From assembly GCA_029858845.1 (NCBI GenBank), contig JAOUEG010000083.1:1-7253 (forward strand): DNA of 7,253 nucleotides. Reading direction: 5' to 3'. Below the pieces are notes generated by a model, which saw only the letters and a list, made by a program, of their open reading frames with translations, was not told where the DNA came from and ran no database searches. Positions 1-5,927 of the stretch are shown here, piece after piece (position 1 is the first letter of the stretch; the number at the start of each line of letters is the position of its first letter). Position numbers and translations under genes: made by a program. Source of the DNA: Chloroflexota bacterium (lineage in GTDB: Bacteria; Chloroflexota; Limnocylindria; Limnocylindrales; CSP1-4).

Positions 1-516
1 ACCCCGAAGCAGCTCGCCTCCGCGACGCTCACCCCGGTCAGCGGCACGGTCGTCGTGACGTCCAGGTGGGAGGGGCCACTGGATCCATCCAGCCTGCACA
101 GGGAGGGCGTGAGCCGGTTCACCCGGTTCGTGTCGCCCGCCGGCACGGTCGGCCTCGATGACGTCGTCGTCGTGGAGTACCAGGTCGGCTTCCTCGCGCG
201 CGATCTGACCGGAGCCTGCTGGCGGATCACGGACTTCGCCCCGTCGGGCCTCGCCCCGATCATCGACCTCCCCAGGTGGTGGGTCGAGGATGACGAGGAT
301 CTCGACCCCGCCGGATCGGTATCGCCGTGGAGCGTCTCCGGCCAGCGCGTCGACTTCTGCCTCTCGAGGGATTCGGACAAGCGATCCCTGCGCTATATGG
401 CCCGGGTGGTCACGCCCGGCACGTACCGCTGGGAGCCGGCGATCATCCAGTCGCCAGTCGTCCAGGAATGGGGGATGGTGGTCCCGGCGACCACGATGAA
501 GGTGGCGGCGGAGTAG
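1..516 (+). CDS. C-terminal fragment of a bacterial alpha-2-macroglobulin-like protein (partial, 5' end outside window)
   Basis: The reading frame is open from base 1 to the TAG at 514-516, so this is the last 171 codons of a longer gene. A GTG at 55 is in frame, but no stop precedes it and I do not take it as the start. The fragment is beta-rich with no membrane segment. Its end (VVTPGTYRWEPAIIQSP) resembles the closing domain of large bacterial alpha-2-macroglobulins, where a 'VTPG.Y...PA..' strand pair comes shortly before the C-terminus. Family knowledge: these are large, usually surface-anchored or secreted proteins that trap proteases, and some carry a CxEQ thioester. No thioester is visible because that part lies upstream. 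It converges on the minus-strand genes and is probably unrelated to them. An unrelated secreted beta-sandwich protein is the alternative. Confidence 0.55.
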   Translation, partial: TPKQLASATLTPVSGTVVVTSRWEGPLDPSSLHREGVSRFTRFVSPAGTVGLDDVVVVEYQVGFLARDLTGACWRITDFAPSGLAPIIDLPRWWVEDDEDLDPAGSVSPWSVSGQRVDFCLSRDSDKRSLRYMARVVTPGTYRWEPAIIQSPVVQEWGMVVPATTMKVAAE

Positions 517-533
517 AGGAGCCGTCGCCGCGG

Positions 534-569
534 GCCAGGCCGTGCGCCGGGCCGTGCGCCAGGCCGTGC
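534..569. repeat. three tandem copies of a 12-bp unit
   Basis: Bases 534-545, 546-557 and 558-569 are three head-to-tail copies of GCCAGGCCGTGC. The middle copy differs only by G for A at its fourth base. A degenerate continuation follows (GGCGTCCGGCC). It lies in the 91-bp gap between two convergent genes and is not coding in any supported gene. It may be replication slippage or part of a structured 3' untranslated region. Confidence 0.7.
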
Positions 570-584
570 GGCGTCCGGCCTCAG

Positions 585-597
585 GCGCCTTCGGCGC
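585..597. terminator. possible hairpin between convergent genes (weak bidirectional terminator candidate)
   Basis: GCGCC, a TTC loop and GGCGC form a 5-bp GC-only stem. It lies 69 bases after the upstream plus-strand stop codon and 11 bases past the minus-strand stop of the neighbouring gene. No run of T follows on either strand, so it is not a classic intrinsic terminator. Its placement between convergent genes is the main support. Confidence 0.25.
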
Positions 598-607
598 GGG
601 ACGGCGG

Positions 608-1285
608 TCACGACAGCGCGAGCAGGCCCAGCAACCGCTCCCCGGTTGACTGGCGCATGCCCGTGGGGGTCAGGCTGATCGTCACGTCGTCACGATCCGG
701 CCAGTTGGGGTCGTACAGGCGGAGTGTGATCGGTGGCCTGGTGATGCCCGAGCCCAGGTCGTTCGCATCGGCCGGCCCCCCGACGCTCGCCGGACCGCCG
801 TCCACCTCGTAGCCGAACGCCAGGACCTGGTGGTCGCGATCCAGCTGGAACGGGTTCCAACCGTGGTGGCGGACGAGCCCCACGACCGGTAGCCGACCCC
901 GGTCGATCGCATCCCGGATCTTCGGCCACTCGATGTCCAGTGTCCGCAATGCAAGTGCTTTGGGCCGCATCGCTGCCGCTCGCCAGAACCGCAGCGGAAC
1001 CCGCAGCCAGTCCAGCGACAGGACCTGGTGCCGGACGATGGCCCGGAACAGCGGGGAGCCGTTGGCCGGGGGGACGGTCTCGGGCGGGATGGACCGACCG
1101 GCCTCGAAACGTTCGCGCACGAAGAGGGTCATCCCGCCGCACAACCCGGCGCGGGCGTCCCCGATGCCGATGACGCGCGGGTCGAGCACGCCGAGGCGGA
1201 TGGTGGGCCCGGGCTCCCATCGGTTGGCGAAATGCAGCCCATGCCTGCTGGGGAGGAAGCCGGGGACGGCGTTCGACTCGGTCAT
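608..1285 (-). CDS. uncharacterised protein with a papain-like Cys/His/Asp pattern
   Basis: I do not recognise this 225-residue protein as a named family. Three short conserved-looking blocks stand out. GLCGGM at residues 48-52 puts Cys49 at the start of a likely helix after a loop. DHQVLAFGYE has His152 opening a strand. LYDPNWP has Asp192 with Asn194 nearby. This Cys-helix, His-strand, Asp/Asn-strand order matches papain-fold (C39/transglutaminase-like) cysteine hydrolases, so a peptidase, amidase or related activity is inferred. Family homology is not shown. There is no signal peptide or membrane segment, so it should be cytosolic. The ATG at 1285 has no clear Shine-Dalgarno. It lies 39 bases after the GntR-type gene on the same strand, so it could be read from the operon or separately. 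Nothing links it to the transport cluster by function. Confidence 0.7.
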   Translation of the reverse strand: MTESNAVPGFLPSRHGLHFANRWEPGPTIRLGVLDPRVIGIGDARAGLCGGMTLFVRERFEAGRSIPPETVPPANGSPLFRAIVRHQVLSLDWLRVPLRFWRAAAMRPKALALRTLDIEWPKIRDAIDRGRLPVVGLVRHHGWNPFQLDRDHQVLAFGYEVDGGPASVGGPADANDLGSGITRPPITLRLYDPNWPDRDDVTISLTPTGMRQSTGERLLGLLALS

Positions 1286-1324
1286 CAGGGGATCGATGCT
1301 ACCCCCGGTCGCGCGGGTCGGCGG
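1286..1324 (-). other. 39-bp gap with a possible weak -10 element
   Basis: Reading the minus strand, TAGCAT at 1299-1304 lies ten bases before the ATG of the downstream gene, a spacing that would suit a leaderless transcript. No convincing -35 sits at the usual distance (a CTGACC is about 21 bases further up), and no terminator hairpin with a T-run follows the regulator gene. Whether the downstream gene has its own promoter is undecided. Confidence 0.15.
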
Positions 1325-2089
1325 TCAGGACCGTCCGTCGCCCTCGGCGGTGCCGGGGCCGCGTCGGTAGACGCGCAGCTCGATGACGTCCGGGACGTGC
1401 CACTCCAGGGAGTACAGGACGTGCCGCCCGGTCGGATCGACGTCCACCTGCTGGAGGTGCTGCAGGAGCGTGCCTGGGGAGACTTCCAGGACCGTTGCGA
1501 GATCCGCGTCAGCGCTTGCGGGCGCTACCACGGCCTCCCCGTGGCTGACCGGGTGACCGCGGTCCGCGAGCAGGGCGTAGATCGATCCCTCGAGCGCCTC
1601 CCGATCGCGTTCCTCGTGCACGATGTCCGCGGGGATGTGGTCGATGGAGAATACGGCCGACCGATCGCCGGCGGTCCGAACCCGACGAAGCTCCACGACG
1701 GGCTGCCCCGGTGAGATGCCCAGCTGGTCCGCGACGGCTTCCGATGCCTTGACGGTCCGGACGCTGAGGATCCGCCGACCGGCCCGCACTCCGGTCGACT
1801 CGAGGTACGCGGTGTAGGAGAAGTTCCGATCGAGTGAGTTGCGCAGGAGTGGGCGAGCCGTCACGAACGTCCCGGAGCCCTGGCGCCGCGCGAGATAGCC
1901 CTCCTCGACAAGGCCGCGGACAGCCTCCCGGACCGTGGCTCGACTGACGGCGAACTCCCTCGCCAACTCGCCTTCGTTGGGCAGCCGAGTCCCGGGCTCG
2001 TACACCCCCGTGATCACCTCGCGCCGCAGACCATCTCGGACCATGTCGGCCAGAAGCGGCCTGGCGCCCGGTCGCGGGTAGGTCGTCAC
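1325..2089 (-). CDS. GntR-family transcriptional regulator, HutC/UTRA type
   Basis: This 254-residue cytosolic DNA-binding protein has the usual HutC-subfamily length. Residues 10-78 form the N-terminal winged helix: the GntR signature is seen in G..LPNEGELA at 33-43, the recognition helix SRATVREAVRGL at 49-60, and the wing RRQGSGTFV at 68-76. Residues 90-243 fit a UTRA ligand-binding domain (NFSYTAYLESTG, then the alternating strand pattern VVELRRVRTA, and a YSLEWH strand near the end). HutC-type proteins are usually repressors released by a small-molecule effector from the pathway they control. The GTG start overlaps the stop of the permease gene (GTGA), with GGAG seven bases upstream (2097-2100), so it is translated with the transporter. 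The inferred role is autogenous control of the operon. No operator could be identified, since the main promoter lies outside the window. Confidence 0.93.
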   Translation of the reverse strand: MTTYPRPGARPLLADMVRDGLRREVITGVYEPGTRLPNEGELAREFAVSRATVREAVRGLVEEGYLARRQGSGTFVTARPLLRNSLDRNFSYTAYLESTGVRAGRRILSVRTVKASEAVADQLGISPGQPVVELRRVRTAGDRSAVFSIDHIPADIVHEERDREALEGSIYALLADRGHPVSHGEAVVAPASADADLATVLEVSPGTLLQHLQQVDVDPTGRHVLYSLEWHVPDVIELRVYRRGPGTAEGDGRS

Positions 2090-3048
2090 CCCTGGGCTCC
2101 GGCGCCACCACGGCGCTGACCACGCCGGTAGACGAGCCCGGCCAGGACGATCGCCATGATCGTGACGCCCAGCAGGACCGTCGCGATGGCGTTGACGGAA
2201 GGGTTGACCCCGCGCCGGATCGACGCGAACAGATAGATCGGTACGGTCTGGTCCTGGCCGCTCGTGAAGAAGGCGATGATGAAGTCATCGAAACTGAAGG
2301 TGAAGGCCAGCAGCGCCCCGGCCATGATCGCGGGCAGAAGCTGTGGGAAGGTCACCTGGACGAACGTGCGCCACGGCGTCGCGAACAGGTCCTCGGAGGC
2401 CTCGACGAGGTTGCGATCCATGCCGCGCATCCGGGTTCGCACCAGGACGTTCACGATCGCCATCGTGAACAGCGTGTGCGCCGCGACCACGCTCGCCGCG
2501 CCCAGCCCCAGGTGCGGCGCGTCAACGCCGGCCAGGTAGGCGAGCCATGGGTTCAACCAGTCGAATGCGGTCACCAGGAAGATGAGCGTCGCGATGCCGA
2601 TCACGATGCCTGGAACGATGATCGCGACGTAGGTCAGGAGCTCCATGAGCCAGCGCAGGCGCGGCGACAGGCGGTCCATCGCCAGTGCGGAGGCCGTCCC
2701 CATGACGGTCGCCAGCACAGCTGTCGTGGTGGCGATGGTCAGGCTGTTGCGGAGCGCGTTCATGAGGAACCGATCGGACCACGCGATCGTGTACCACTGG
2801 GTGGAGAACCCGGTCAGCTCGGTCACGTGTCGGCCGGCGTTGAAGCTGTAGATGACGACGATGAGGATCGGCAGGAACAGGAAGCCGAATACGAGCCCCG
2901 TGTAGATCCAGGCCGTTCGCTCGCCGATGCGCTCCAACCGAGCCGCGCGACGCCCGGCGCGGATGTCGGTCCCGCCGGTCTCACTAGCGGGCAGTCCATC
3001 CCGGCGCGGTCCGCCGCTCGCGTGGGCAGGAGAGGCCATGTCGCTCAC
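2086..3048 (-). CDS. potC: ABC transporter inner-membrane permease, PotC type
   Basis: This 320-residue membrane protein is one of two permease subunits of a polyamine/Fe3+-type ABC importer. About six hydrophobic segments are visible, near residues 48-69, 100-125, 135-160, 183-205, 236-262 and 286-306. The PotC hallmark FSFDDF at 251-256 is followed by a hydrophobic run and FTSG. The cytoplasmic loop that contacts the ATPase (EAA motif) starts at Glu216 as EASEDLFA, with Phe222 where the family consensus has Gly. The N-terminus has an unusually long polar stretch (about 45 residues) before the first membrane segment. The GTG start overlaps the stop of the PotB-type gene by four bases (GTGA); an ATG three codons later is an alternative, and neither has a strong ribosome site, as expected for coupling. 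The gene symbol marks family position only, because the transported solute may not be a polyamine. Confidence 0.92.
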   Translation of the reverse strand: MSDMASPAHASGGPRRDGLPASETGGTDIRAGRRAARLERIGERTAWIYTGLVFGFLFLPILIVVIYSFNAGRHVTELTGFSTQWYTIAWSDRFLMNALRNSLTIATTTAVLATVMGTASALAMDRLSPRLRWLMELLTYVAIIVPGIVIGIATLIFLVTAFDWLNPWLAYLAGVDAPHLGLGAASVVAAHTLFTMAIVNVLVRTRMRGMDRNLVEASEDLFATPWRTFVQVTFPQLLPAIMAGALLAFTFSFDDFIIAFFTSGQDQTVPIYLFASIRRGVNPSVNAIATVLLGVTIMAIVLAGLVYRRGQRRGGAGAQG

Positions 3049-3932
3049 AGCAGGCTCGATTCGCGGCCTGCGCGCACGAGTCTGCGCGACAGCGCCAGGT
3101 AGCCGGCGACCAGCACCACCATGCCGATGACGAACAGTGTCGCCAGGGCGGATCCGAACGGCCAGTTGCGACTCTGCAGGAACAGGTCGGCGAGGGCATT
3201 GCCGAGGAAGTACGTCTTCCCCCCGCCCAGGAGGATCGGGATCAGGTACTCGCCCATGATCGGGATGAACACGAGGACGATGCCGGACAGGATCCCCGGA
3301 GCGGCCAGCGGAAGGACGATCTGGCGGATCGTCGCGACCGGCCCCGCCCCGAGGTCACGCGAGGCCTCCATGAACGACCGGTCGAGTCGCTCGAGGCTGA
3401 CGAAGATGGGCAGGACCATCAGCGGCAGGTAGTTGTAGACGATGCCCAGCGAAACGGCGAATGGGGTGTTGAGCAACTGGACATCCTCGAACCCGACCCA
3501 GCCGAGGATGCGCGGTACGCCGTTCGCGCCGAGGAGCGTCATCCAGGCGTAGGTCCGGATGAGGAAGCTGGTCCAGAACGGGATGACGACGAGCGCCACG
3601 AGGACGAGTTTCCAGTTGCCTCGGACCTTGAGTGCGAGCGTGTAGGCGACCGGAAAGGCCACGAGCAGGCAGATGAAGGTGTTGAGCGCCGCCAGACCCA
3701 GGGTGTTGGTCAGCGGGGTGATGCGGGTCGTGAGGTTGGCGAACTGCTCCAGCGTCAGGGCGGGCTGGTAGCCCCCGTTGGGCGACCGTACGCCCACGGA
3801 CATGATGGCGAGGACGATCAGCGGGGCGACGAGGAACCCGACGTACCACAGGGTCGCCGGAAGGACGAGCAGGGCGGCGCGGCTGCCCCGGCCGGGGCGG
3901 TCGTTCTGCGCCACCCTGCTCGTCCTGGGCAT
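3045..3932 (-). CDS. potB: ABC transporter inner-membrane permease, PotB type
   Basis: This 295-residue membrane protein pairs with the PotC-type subunit to form the channel of the importer. About six hydrophobic segments lie near residues 19-45, 77-102, 108-133, 158-180, 213-236 and 261-283. The PotB-like block IRTYAWMTLLG at 125-135 follows the third segment. The EAA loop is intact: EASRDLGA at 189-196, with the conserved Gly195, leads to IRQIVLPLAAPGI at 202-214, which is the surface for the ATP-hydrolysing subunit. The protein starts with a short, basic polar tail. The ATG lies five bases after the stop of the binding-protein gene with no recognisable ribosome site, so translation is probably coupled. 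Family assignment is firm; the solute is inferred only from the partner binding protein. Confidence 0.93.
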   Translation of the reverse strand: MPRTSRVAQNDRPGRGSRAALLVLPATLWYVGFLVAPLIVLAIMSVGVRSPNGGYQPALTLEQFANLTTRITPLTNTLGLAALNTFICLLVAFPVAYTLALKVRGNWKLVLVALVVIPFWTSFLIRTYAWMTLLGANGVPRILGWVGFEDVQLLNTPFAVSLGIVYNYLPLMVLPIFVSLERLDRSFMEASRDLGAGPVATIRQIVLPLAAPGILSGIVLVFIPIMGEYLIPILLGGGKTYFLGNALADLFLQSRNWPFGSALATLFVIGMVVLVAGYLALSRRLVRAGRESSLL

Positions 3933-3937
3933 GGTCG

Positions 3938-5122
3938 TCAGGCGGAAGCCTTGATGCGCGCCCAGGCTTCGGCGCGCTCCGGGCTGTTGTACGTGGCGTT
4001 GACGGCGTACTCGAGGGCGACGAGTGAGTCGGCGCTCGGATAGATCACGGGATTGTTCTTGACCTCGTCGATGAGCAGGGCCGTGGCCTTGTCATTGGCG
4101 TGAGGGAAGAGACAGTACTCCGTCTCCGCGGCGGCCTGCTCGGGCTGGGTGATGTAGTCGATGAACGCGTATGCCGCGTCCCGGTGCGGCGCATCGGCAG
4201 CCACGGTGTAGCTGTCGATCCAGAGCTCTCCGCCGTCTTCCGCGACGACATACCGTGCGTCTTCGTTGTCACGGCCCACCTGGACGCCGTCACCGGTCCA
4301 CGCGATGGACAGCCAGGTGTCCAGGGCCCGGAGGGGAGGCTGGACGTCGGAGGAGATGGCGAACAGCTTCGGCTTGAGCGCGGTCAGCATCGCCTCCACG
4401 GCGGCCATTTCGGTCGGATCGATCGTGTTCAGCGAGTAGCCCATGGCCACGGCGGCGGAACCGAACGAGCTGATCTGGTGATCGACGATCATGGCCTTGC
4501 CGTCGTAGGTCGTGCCGGCCGCGTCGAAGAACTGCTTCCAGGTCGTGACGGGCTCCGTCACCTTGGAGCTCCGGTAGGCGATGCCGGTCGTTCCCCAGTT
4601 CTTCGGGATCGAGACCGTGTTGCCCTTGTCGAACGCCTGATCCATGAATCGGGCGTTCCAGTCCGCTTTCACGAAGGACGGCAGCTTCCCGTAGTCAAGC
4701 TCCTCGATGAGGCCGTCCGCCACCCAGCCTTCGATGGCGTAGTTCGACGGCACCACGACGTCGATCCCGGAGTTGCCTGCCCGGATCTTCGCCTCCATCT
4801 CCTCGGTGGAGCCGTACACGCCGACATTGATCGCGACGCCGGTCAGCGACGTGAAGGCGTCGAGCACCTCTTGACTATGGTAGTTGGGCCAGGTGGCGAG
4901 GTTGAGCGTGTCGCCGAGGTTGCCGGTCGCGCCGCCGGAGGACGGGGCCGCCGATGGGGCGTTGCTCGCACCGGATGAGGGGGCGCATGCTGCCAGGGCC
5001 AGCGCCCCGATCCCGGCGCCGGTGCCGGCGAGGAAGGTTCGCCGGGACATCCGCCGCTCGATCGCGAGGCGGGTGATCTCGGCGGGGTCTCGCCGCCGAG
5101 CTGGGTCACGTCCGTTCGTCAT
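3938..5122 (-). CDS. potD: Tat-exported lipoprotein substrate-binding protein, PotD-like
   Basis: This 394-residue protein captures the solute outside the membrane and delivers it to the two permeases. A twin-arginine signal starts at residue 25 (MSRRTFLAG), followed by a hydrophobic stretch and the lipobox LAAC with Cys46 as the lipidated residue; a Ser/Ala/Gly linker (47-70) tethers the mature domain. The PotD fold is clear: LATWPNYHS at 75-83, STEEMEAKIRAG at 105-116, DVVVPSNYAI at 121-130, NWGTTGIAY at 175-183, AWTGD at 274-278 and ELWIDSY at 299-305. Compared from memory with E. coli PotD, the aromatic ligands correspond to Trp78, Tyr81, Tyr128, Trp275 and Trp301, and Asp303 is kept. Positions 168 and 171 (Asp and Glu in E. 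coli) align with His215 and Ser218, so the solute may not be a linear polyamine. The ATG at 5122 is chosen for its strong ribosome site; it adds 24 polar residues before the Tat motif. Confidence 0.92.
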   Translation of the reverse strand: MTNGRDPARRRDPAEITRLAIERRMSRRTFLAGTGAGIGALALAACAPSSGASNAPSAAPSSGGATGNLGDTLNLATWPNYHSQEVLDAFTSLTGVAINVGVYGSTEEMEAKIRAGNSGIDVVVPSNYAIEGWVADGLIEELDYGKLPSFVKADWNARFMDQAFDKGNTVSIPKNWGTTGIAYRSSKVTEPVTTWKQFFDAAGTTYDGKAMIVDHQISSFGSAAVAMGYSLNTIDPTEMAAVEAMLTALKPKLFAISSDVQPPLRALDTWLSIAWTGDGVQVGRDNEDARYVVAEDGGELWIDSYTVAADAPHRDAAYAFIDYITQPEQAAAETEYCLFPHANDKATALLIDEVKNNPVIYPSADSLVALEYAVNATYNSPERAEAWARIKASA

Positions 5123-5126
5123 CGTT

Positions 5127-5132
5127 CCTCCT
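5127..5132 (-). promoter_or_regulatory. strong Shine-Dalgarno (AGGAGG) for the substrate-binding protein
   Basis: On the minus strand AGGAGG ends four bases before the ATG at 5122. It is the best ribosome site in the operon and supports the long start over the internal Met25. A strong site fits the usual need for more binding protein than permease. Confidence 0.75.
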
Positions 5133-5137
5133 CATGG

Positions 5138-5183
5138 AGTCGGGCAGTCGCCCGGCTTCGGTCCGTACTGGGGTGCCCCCCAG
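5138..5183 (-). promoter_or_regulatory. pair of hairpins in the gap before the binding-protein gene
   Basis: In the 67-bp gap 5123-5189, minus-strand RNA could form CUGGGG-GGCA-CCCCAG (5168-5183) and then CGGGC-GACU-GCCCG (5141-5154), the latter with partial flanking pairing to 5138 and 5157. Neither is followed by a U-run, so termination is unlikely. By analogy with other ABC operons, such stems may protect or mark an RNA-processing site that raises binding-protein expression over upstream genes. This role is inferred from position and pairing only. Confidence 0.35.
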
Positions 5184-5189
5184 GGCTGT

Positions 5190-5912
5190 TCAGCCGCCGT
5201 CGACCACCACCTCCTTCCCGGATGCGGCCCGGGTGAGTTCGAGCGCGCAGTTCACCTGTTCGCGGACCGAAGGCCCAGCCGGTAGGCGCGCCTCGAAGAT
5301 CGCGCCGCCGATCGTGTAGGCCCAGGCGCCAGATGCCGCAAGGGCGTTGATCCGCTCCGCGGAGTCGACGCTTCCCGCGGCGATGACCGGGCCGGACGAT
5401 GCGTCCACCACGGAGCGGACGAGCGATGGAACGTCGCCATCCCAGCGGTAGGCAAGCAGGTCCAGGCCATGCACCCCATCACGCCGGGTGAGCTCTCTCG
5501 CGCTGGCGGCGATCTCTGCGATGGTTCCTTGGAGGACGCTCGGGTGGCCGACGACGGTGCCGGGGAAGGGACAGTAGCGCGGACGTCCGGGTGCGCCGGG
5601 CGGCCCAACCCGGTCCAGGATCGACAGGGCCTCGTCCGGGTGCGTCCCGCCGAGGAGCCAGTCCACACCGATCTCGAGCGACGCCTCGACCGATCGGATC
5701 TCGTCTTCCGCCCGCTCGGAAACGACCTCGAGGAAGACCTCCCGGCCATCCGCCCGCATCGCCGACGCGAGCTCTCGCAGGCGTGTGGTCGGCAGGCCGA
5801 TGTCCTTGAAACCGACGTACCGGAGCTCGGTGTCCCGGATGTCTGCGTAGACTTCCATCGCGTTCGCCACGGTCTGGTCGTTCCGCGTCAGCATGAAGAT
5901 GAAATCGAACAC
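5190..5912 (-). CDS. TIM-barrel protein of unknown reaction, HisA/HisF-like phosphate-binding pattern
   Basis: The 240-residue product looks like a complete single-domain (beta/alpha)8 barrel. Eight strand blocks occur in order (numbered from the GTG): FDFIFML 2-8, YVGFKDIG 32-39, EVFLEVVS 59-66, VDWLLGGT 83-90, YCPFPGTVVG 113-122, LDLLAYRW 150-157, PVIAAGS 175-181 and WAYTIGGAIF 197-206. The Gly-rich ends of strands 7 and 8 resemble the phosphate-binding loops of HisA, TrpF and related barrels. Lys36/Asp37, Glu62, Asp151 and Arg156 sit at strand ends and are candidate active-site residues. I cannot name the enzyme; an isomerase, aldolase or epimerase on a phosphorylated sugar or polyol is inferred. 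An ATG at 5924 would add four residues, but the GTG at 5912 has a far better ribosome site. The gene follows the HAD phosphatase gene closely. Confidence 0.85.
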   Translation of the reverse strand: MFDFIFMLTRNDQTVANAMEVYADIRDTELRYVGFKDIGLPTTRLRELASAMRADGREVFLEVVSERAEDEIRSVEASLEIGVDWLLGGTHPDEALSILDRVGPPGAPGRPRYCPFPGTVVGHPSVLQGTIAEIAASARELTRRDGVHGLDLLAYRWDGDVPSLVRSVVDASSGPVIAAGSVDSAERINALAASGAWAYTIGGAIFEARLPAGPSVREQVNCALELTRAASGKEVVVDGG

Positions 5913-5917
5913 GGGAT

Positions 5918-5922
5918 CCTCC
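5918..5922 (-). promoter_or_regulatory. Shine-Dalgarno (GGAGG) that decides the TIM-barrel start
   Basis: GGAGG lies five bases before a GTG at 5912 on the minus strand, an ideal spacing. It overlaps the in-frame ATG at 5924, which itself has no good site upstream. The first barrel strand begins right after the GTG, so the shorter product loses nothing structural. Confidence 0.6.
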
Positions 5923-5927
5923 ATCGC

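Noticed and set aside
1028..1714. A 228-codon plus-strand open frame
   Set aside because: It is antisense to both the Cys-motif protein and the GntR-type regulator and crosses the gap between them. No motif supports it.
2476..3102. A 208-codon plus-strand open frame
   Set aside because: It is antisense to the PotC-type gene, and its product is rich in Arg, Gln, Asp and His without structure expected of a real protein.
4100..4978. A 292-codon plus-strand open frame
   Set aside because: It is antisense to the PotD-like gene, with a low-complexity Val/Arg/Gly/His-rich product and no recognisable domain.
5141..5183. Intrinsic terminator after the TIM-barrel gene
   Set aside because: The stems are GC-rich, but no U-run follows either one on the minus strand, and the same-direction gene begins immediately after. 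Structured intercistronic RNA fits better.
5184..5195. Palindrome GGCTG-TT-CAGCC as a GntR/HutC operator
   Set aside because: It lacks the GT...AC-centred pattern typical of HutC-type sites, overlaps a stop codon, and is not at a promoter.
5190..5912. Assignment of the TIM barrel as a PcrB/GGGPS-type glycerol-1-phosphate prenyltransferase because of the dehydrogenase nearby
   Set aside because: The prenyltransferase signature blocks I would expect are not visible, and no isoprenoid or lipid gene is nearby.
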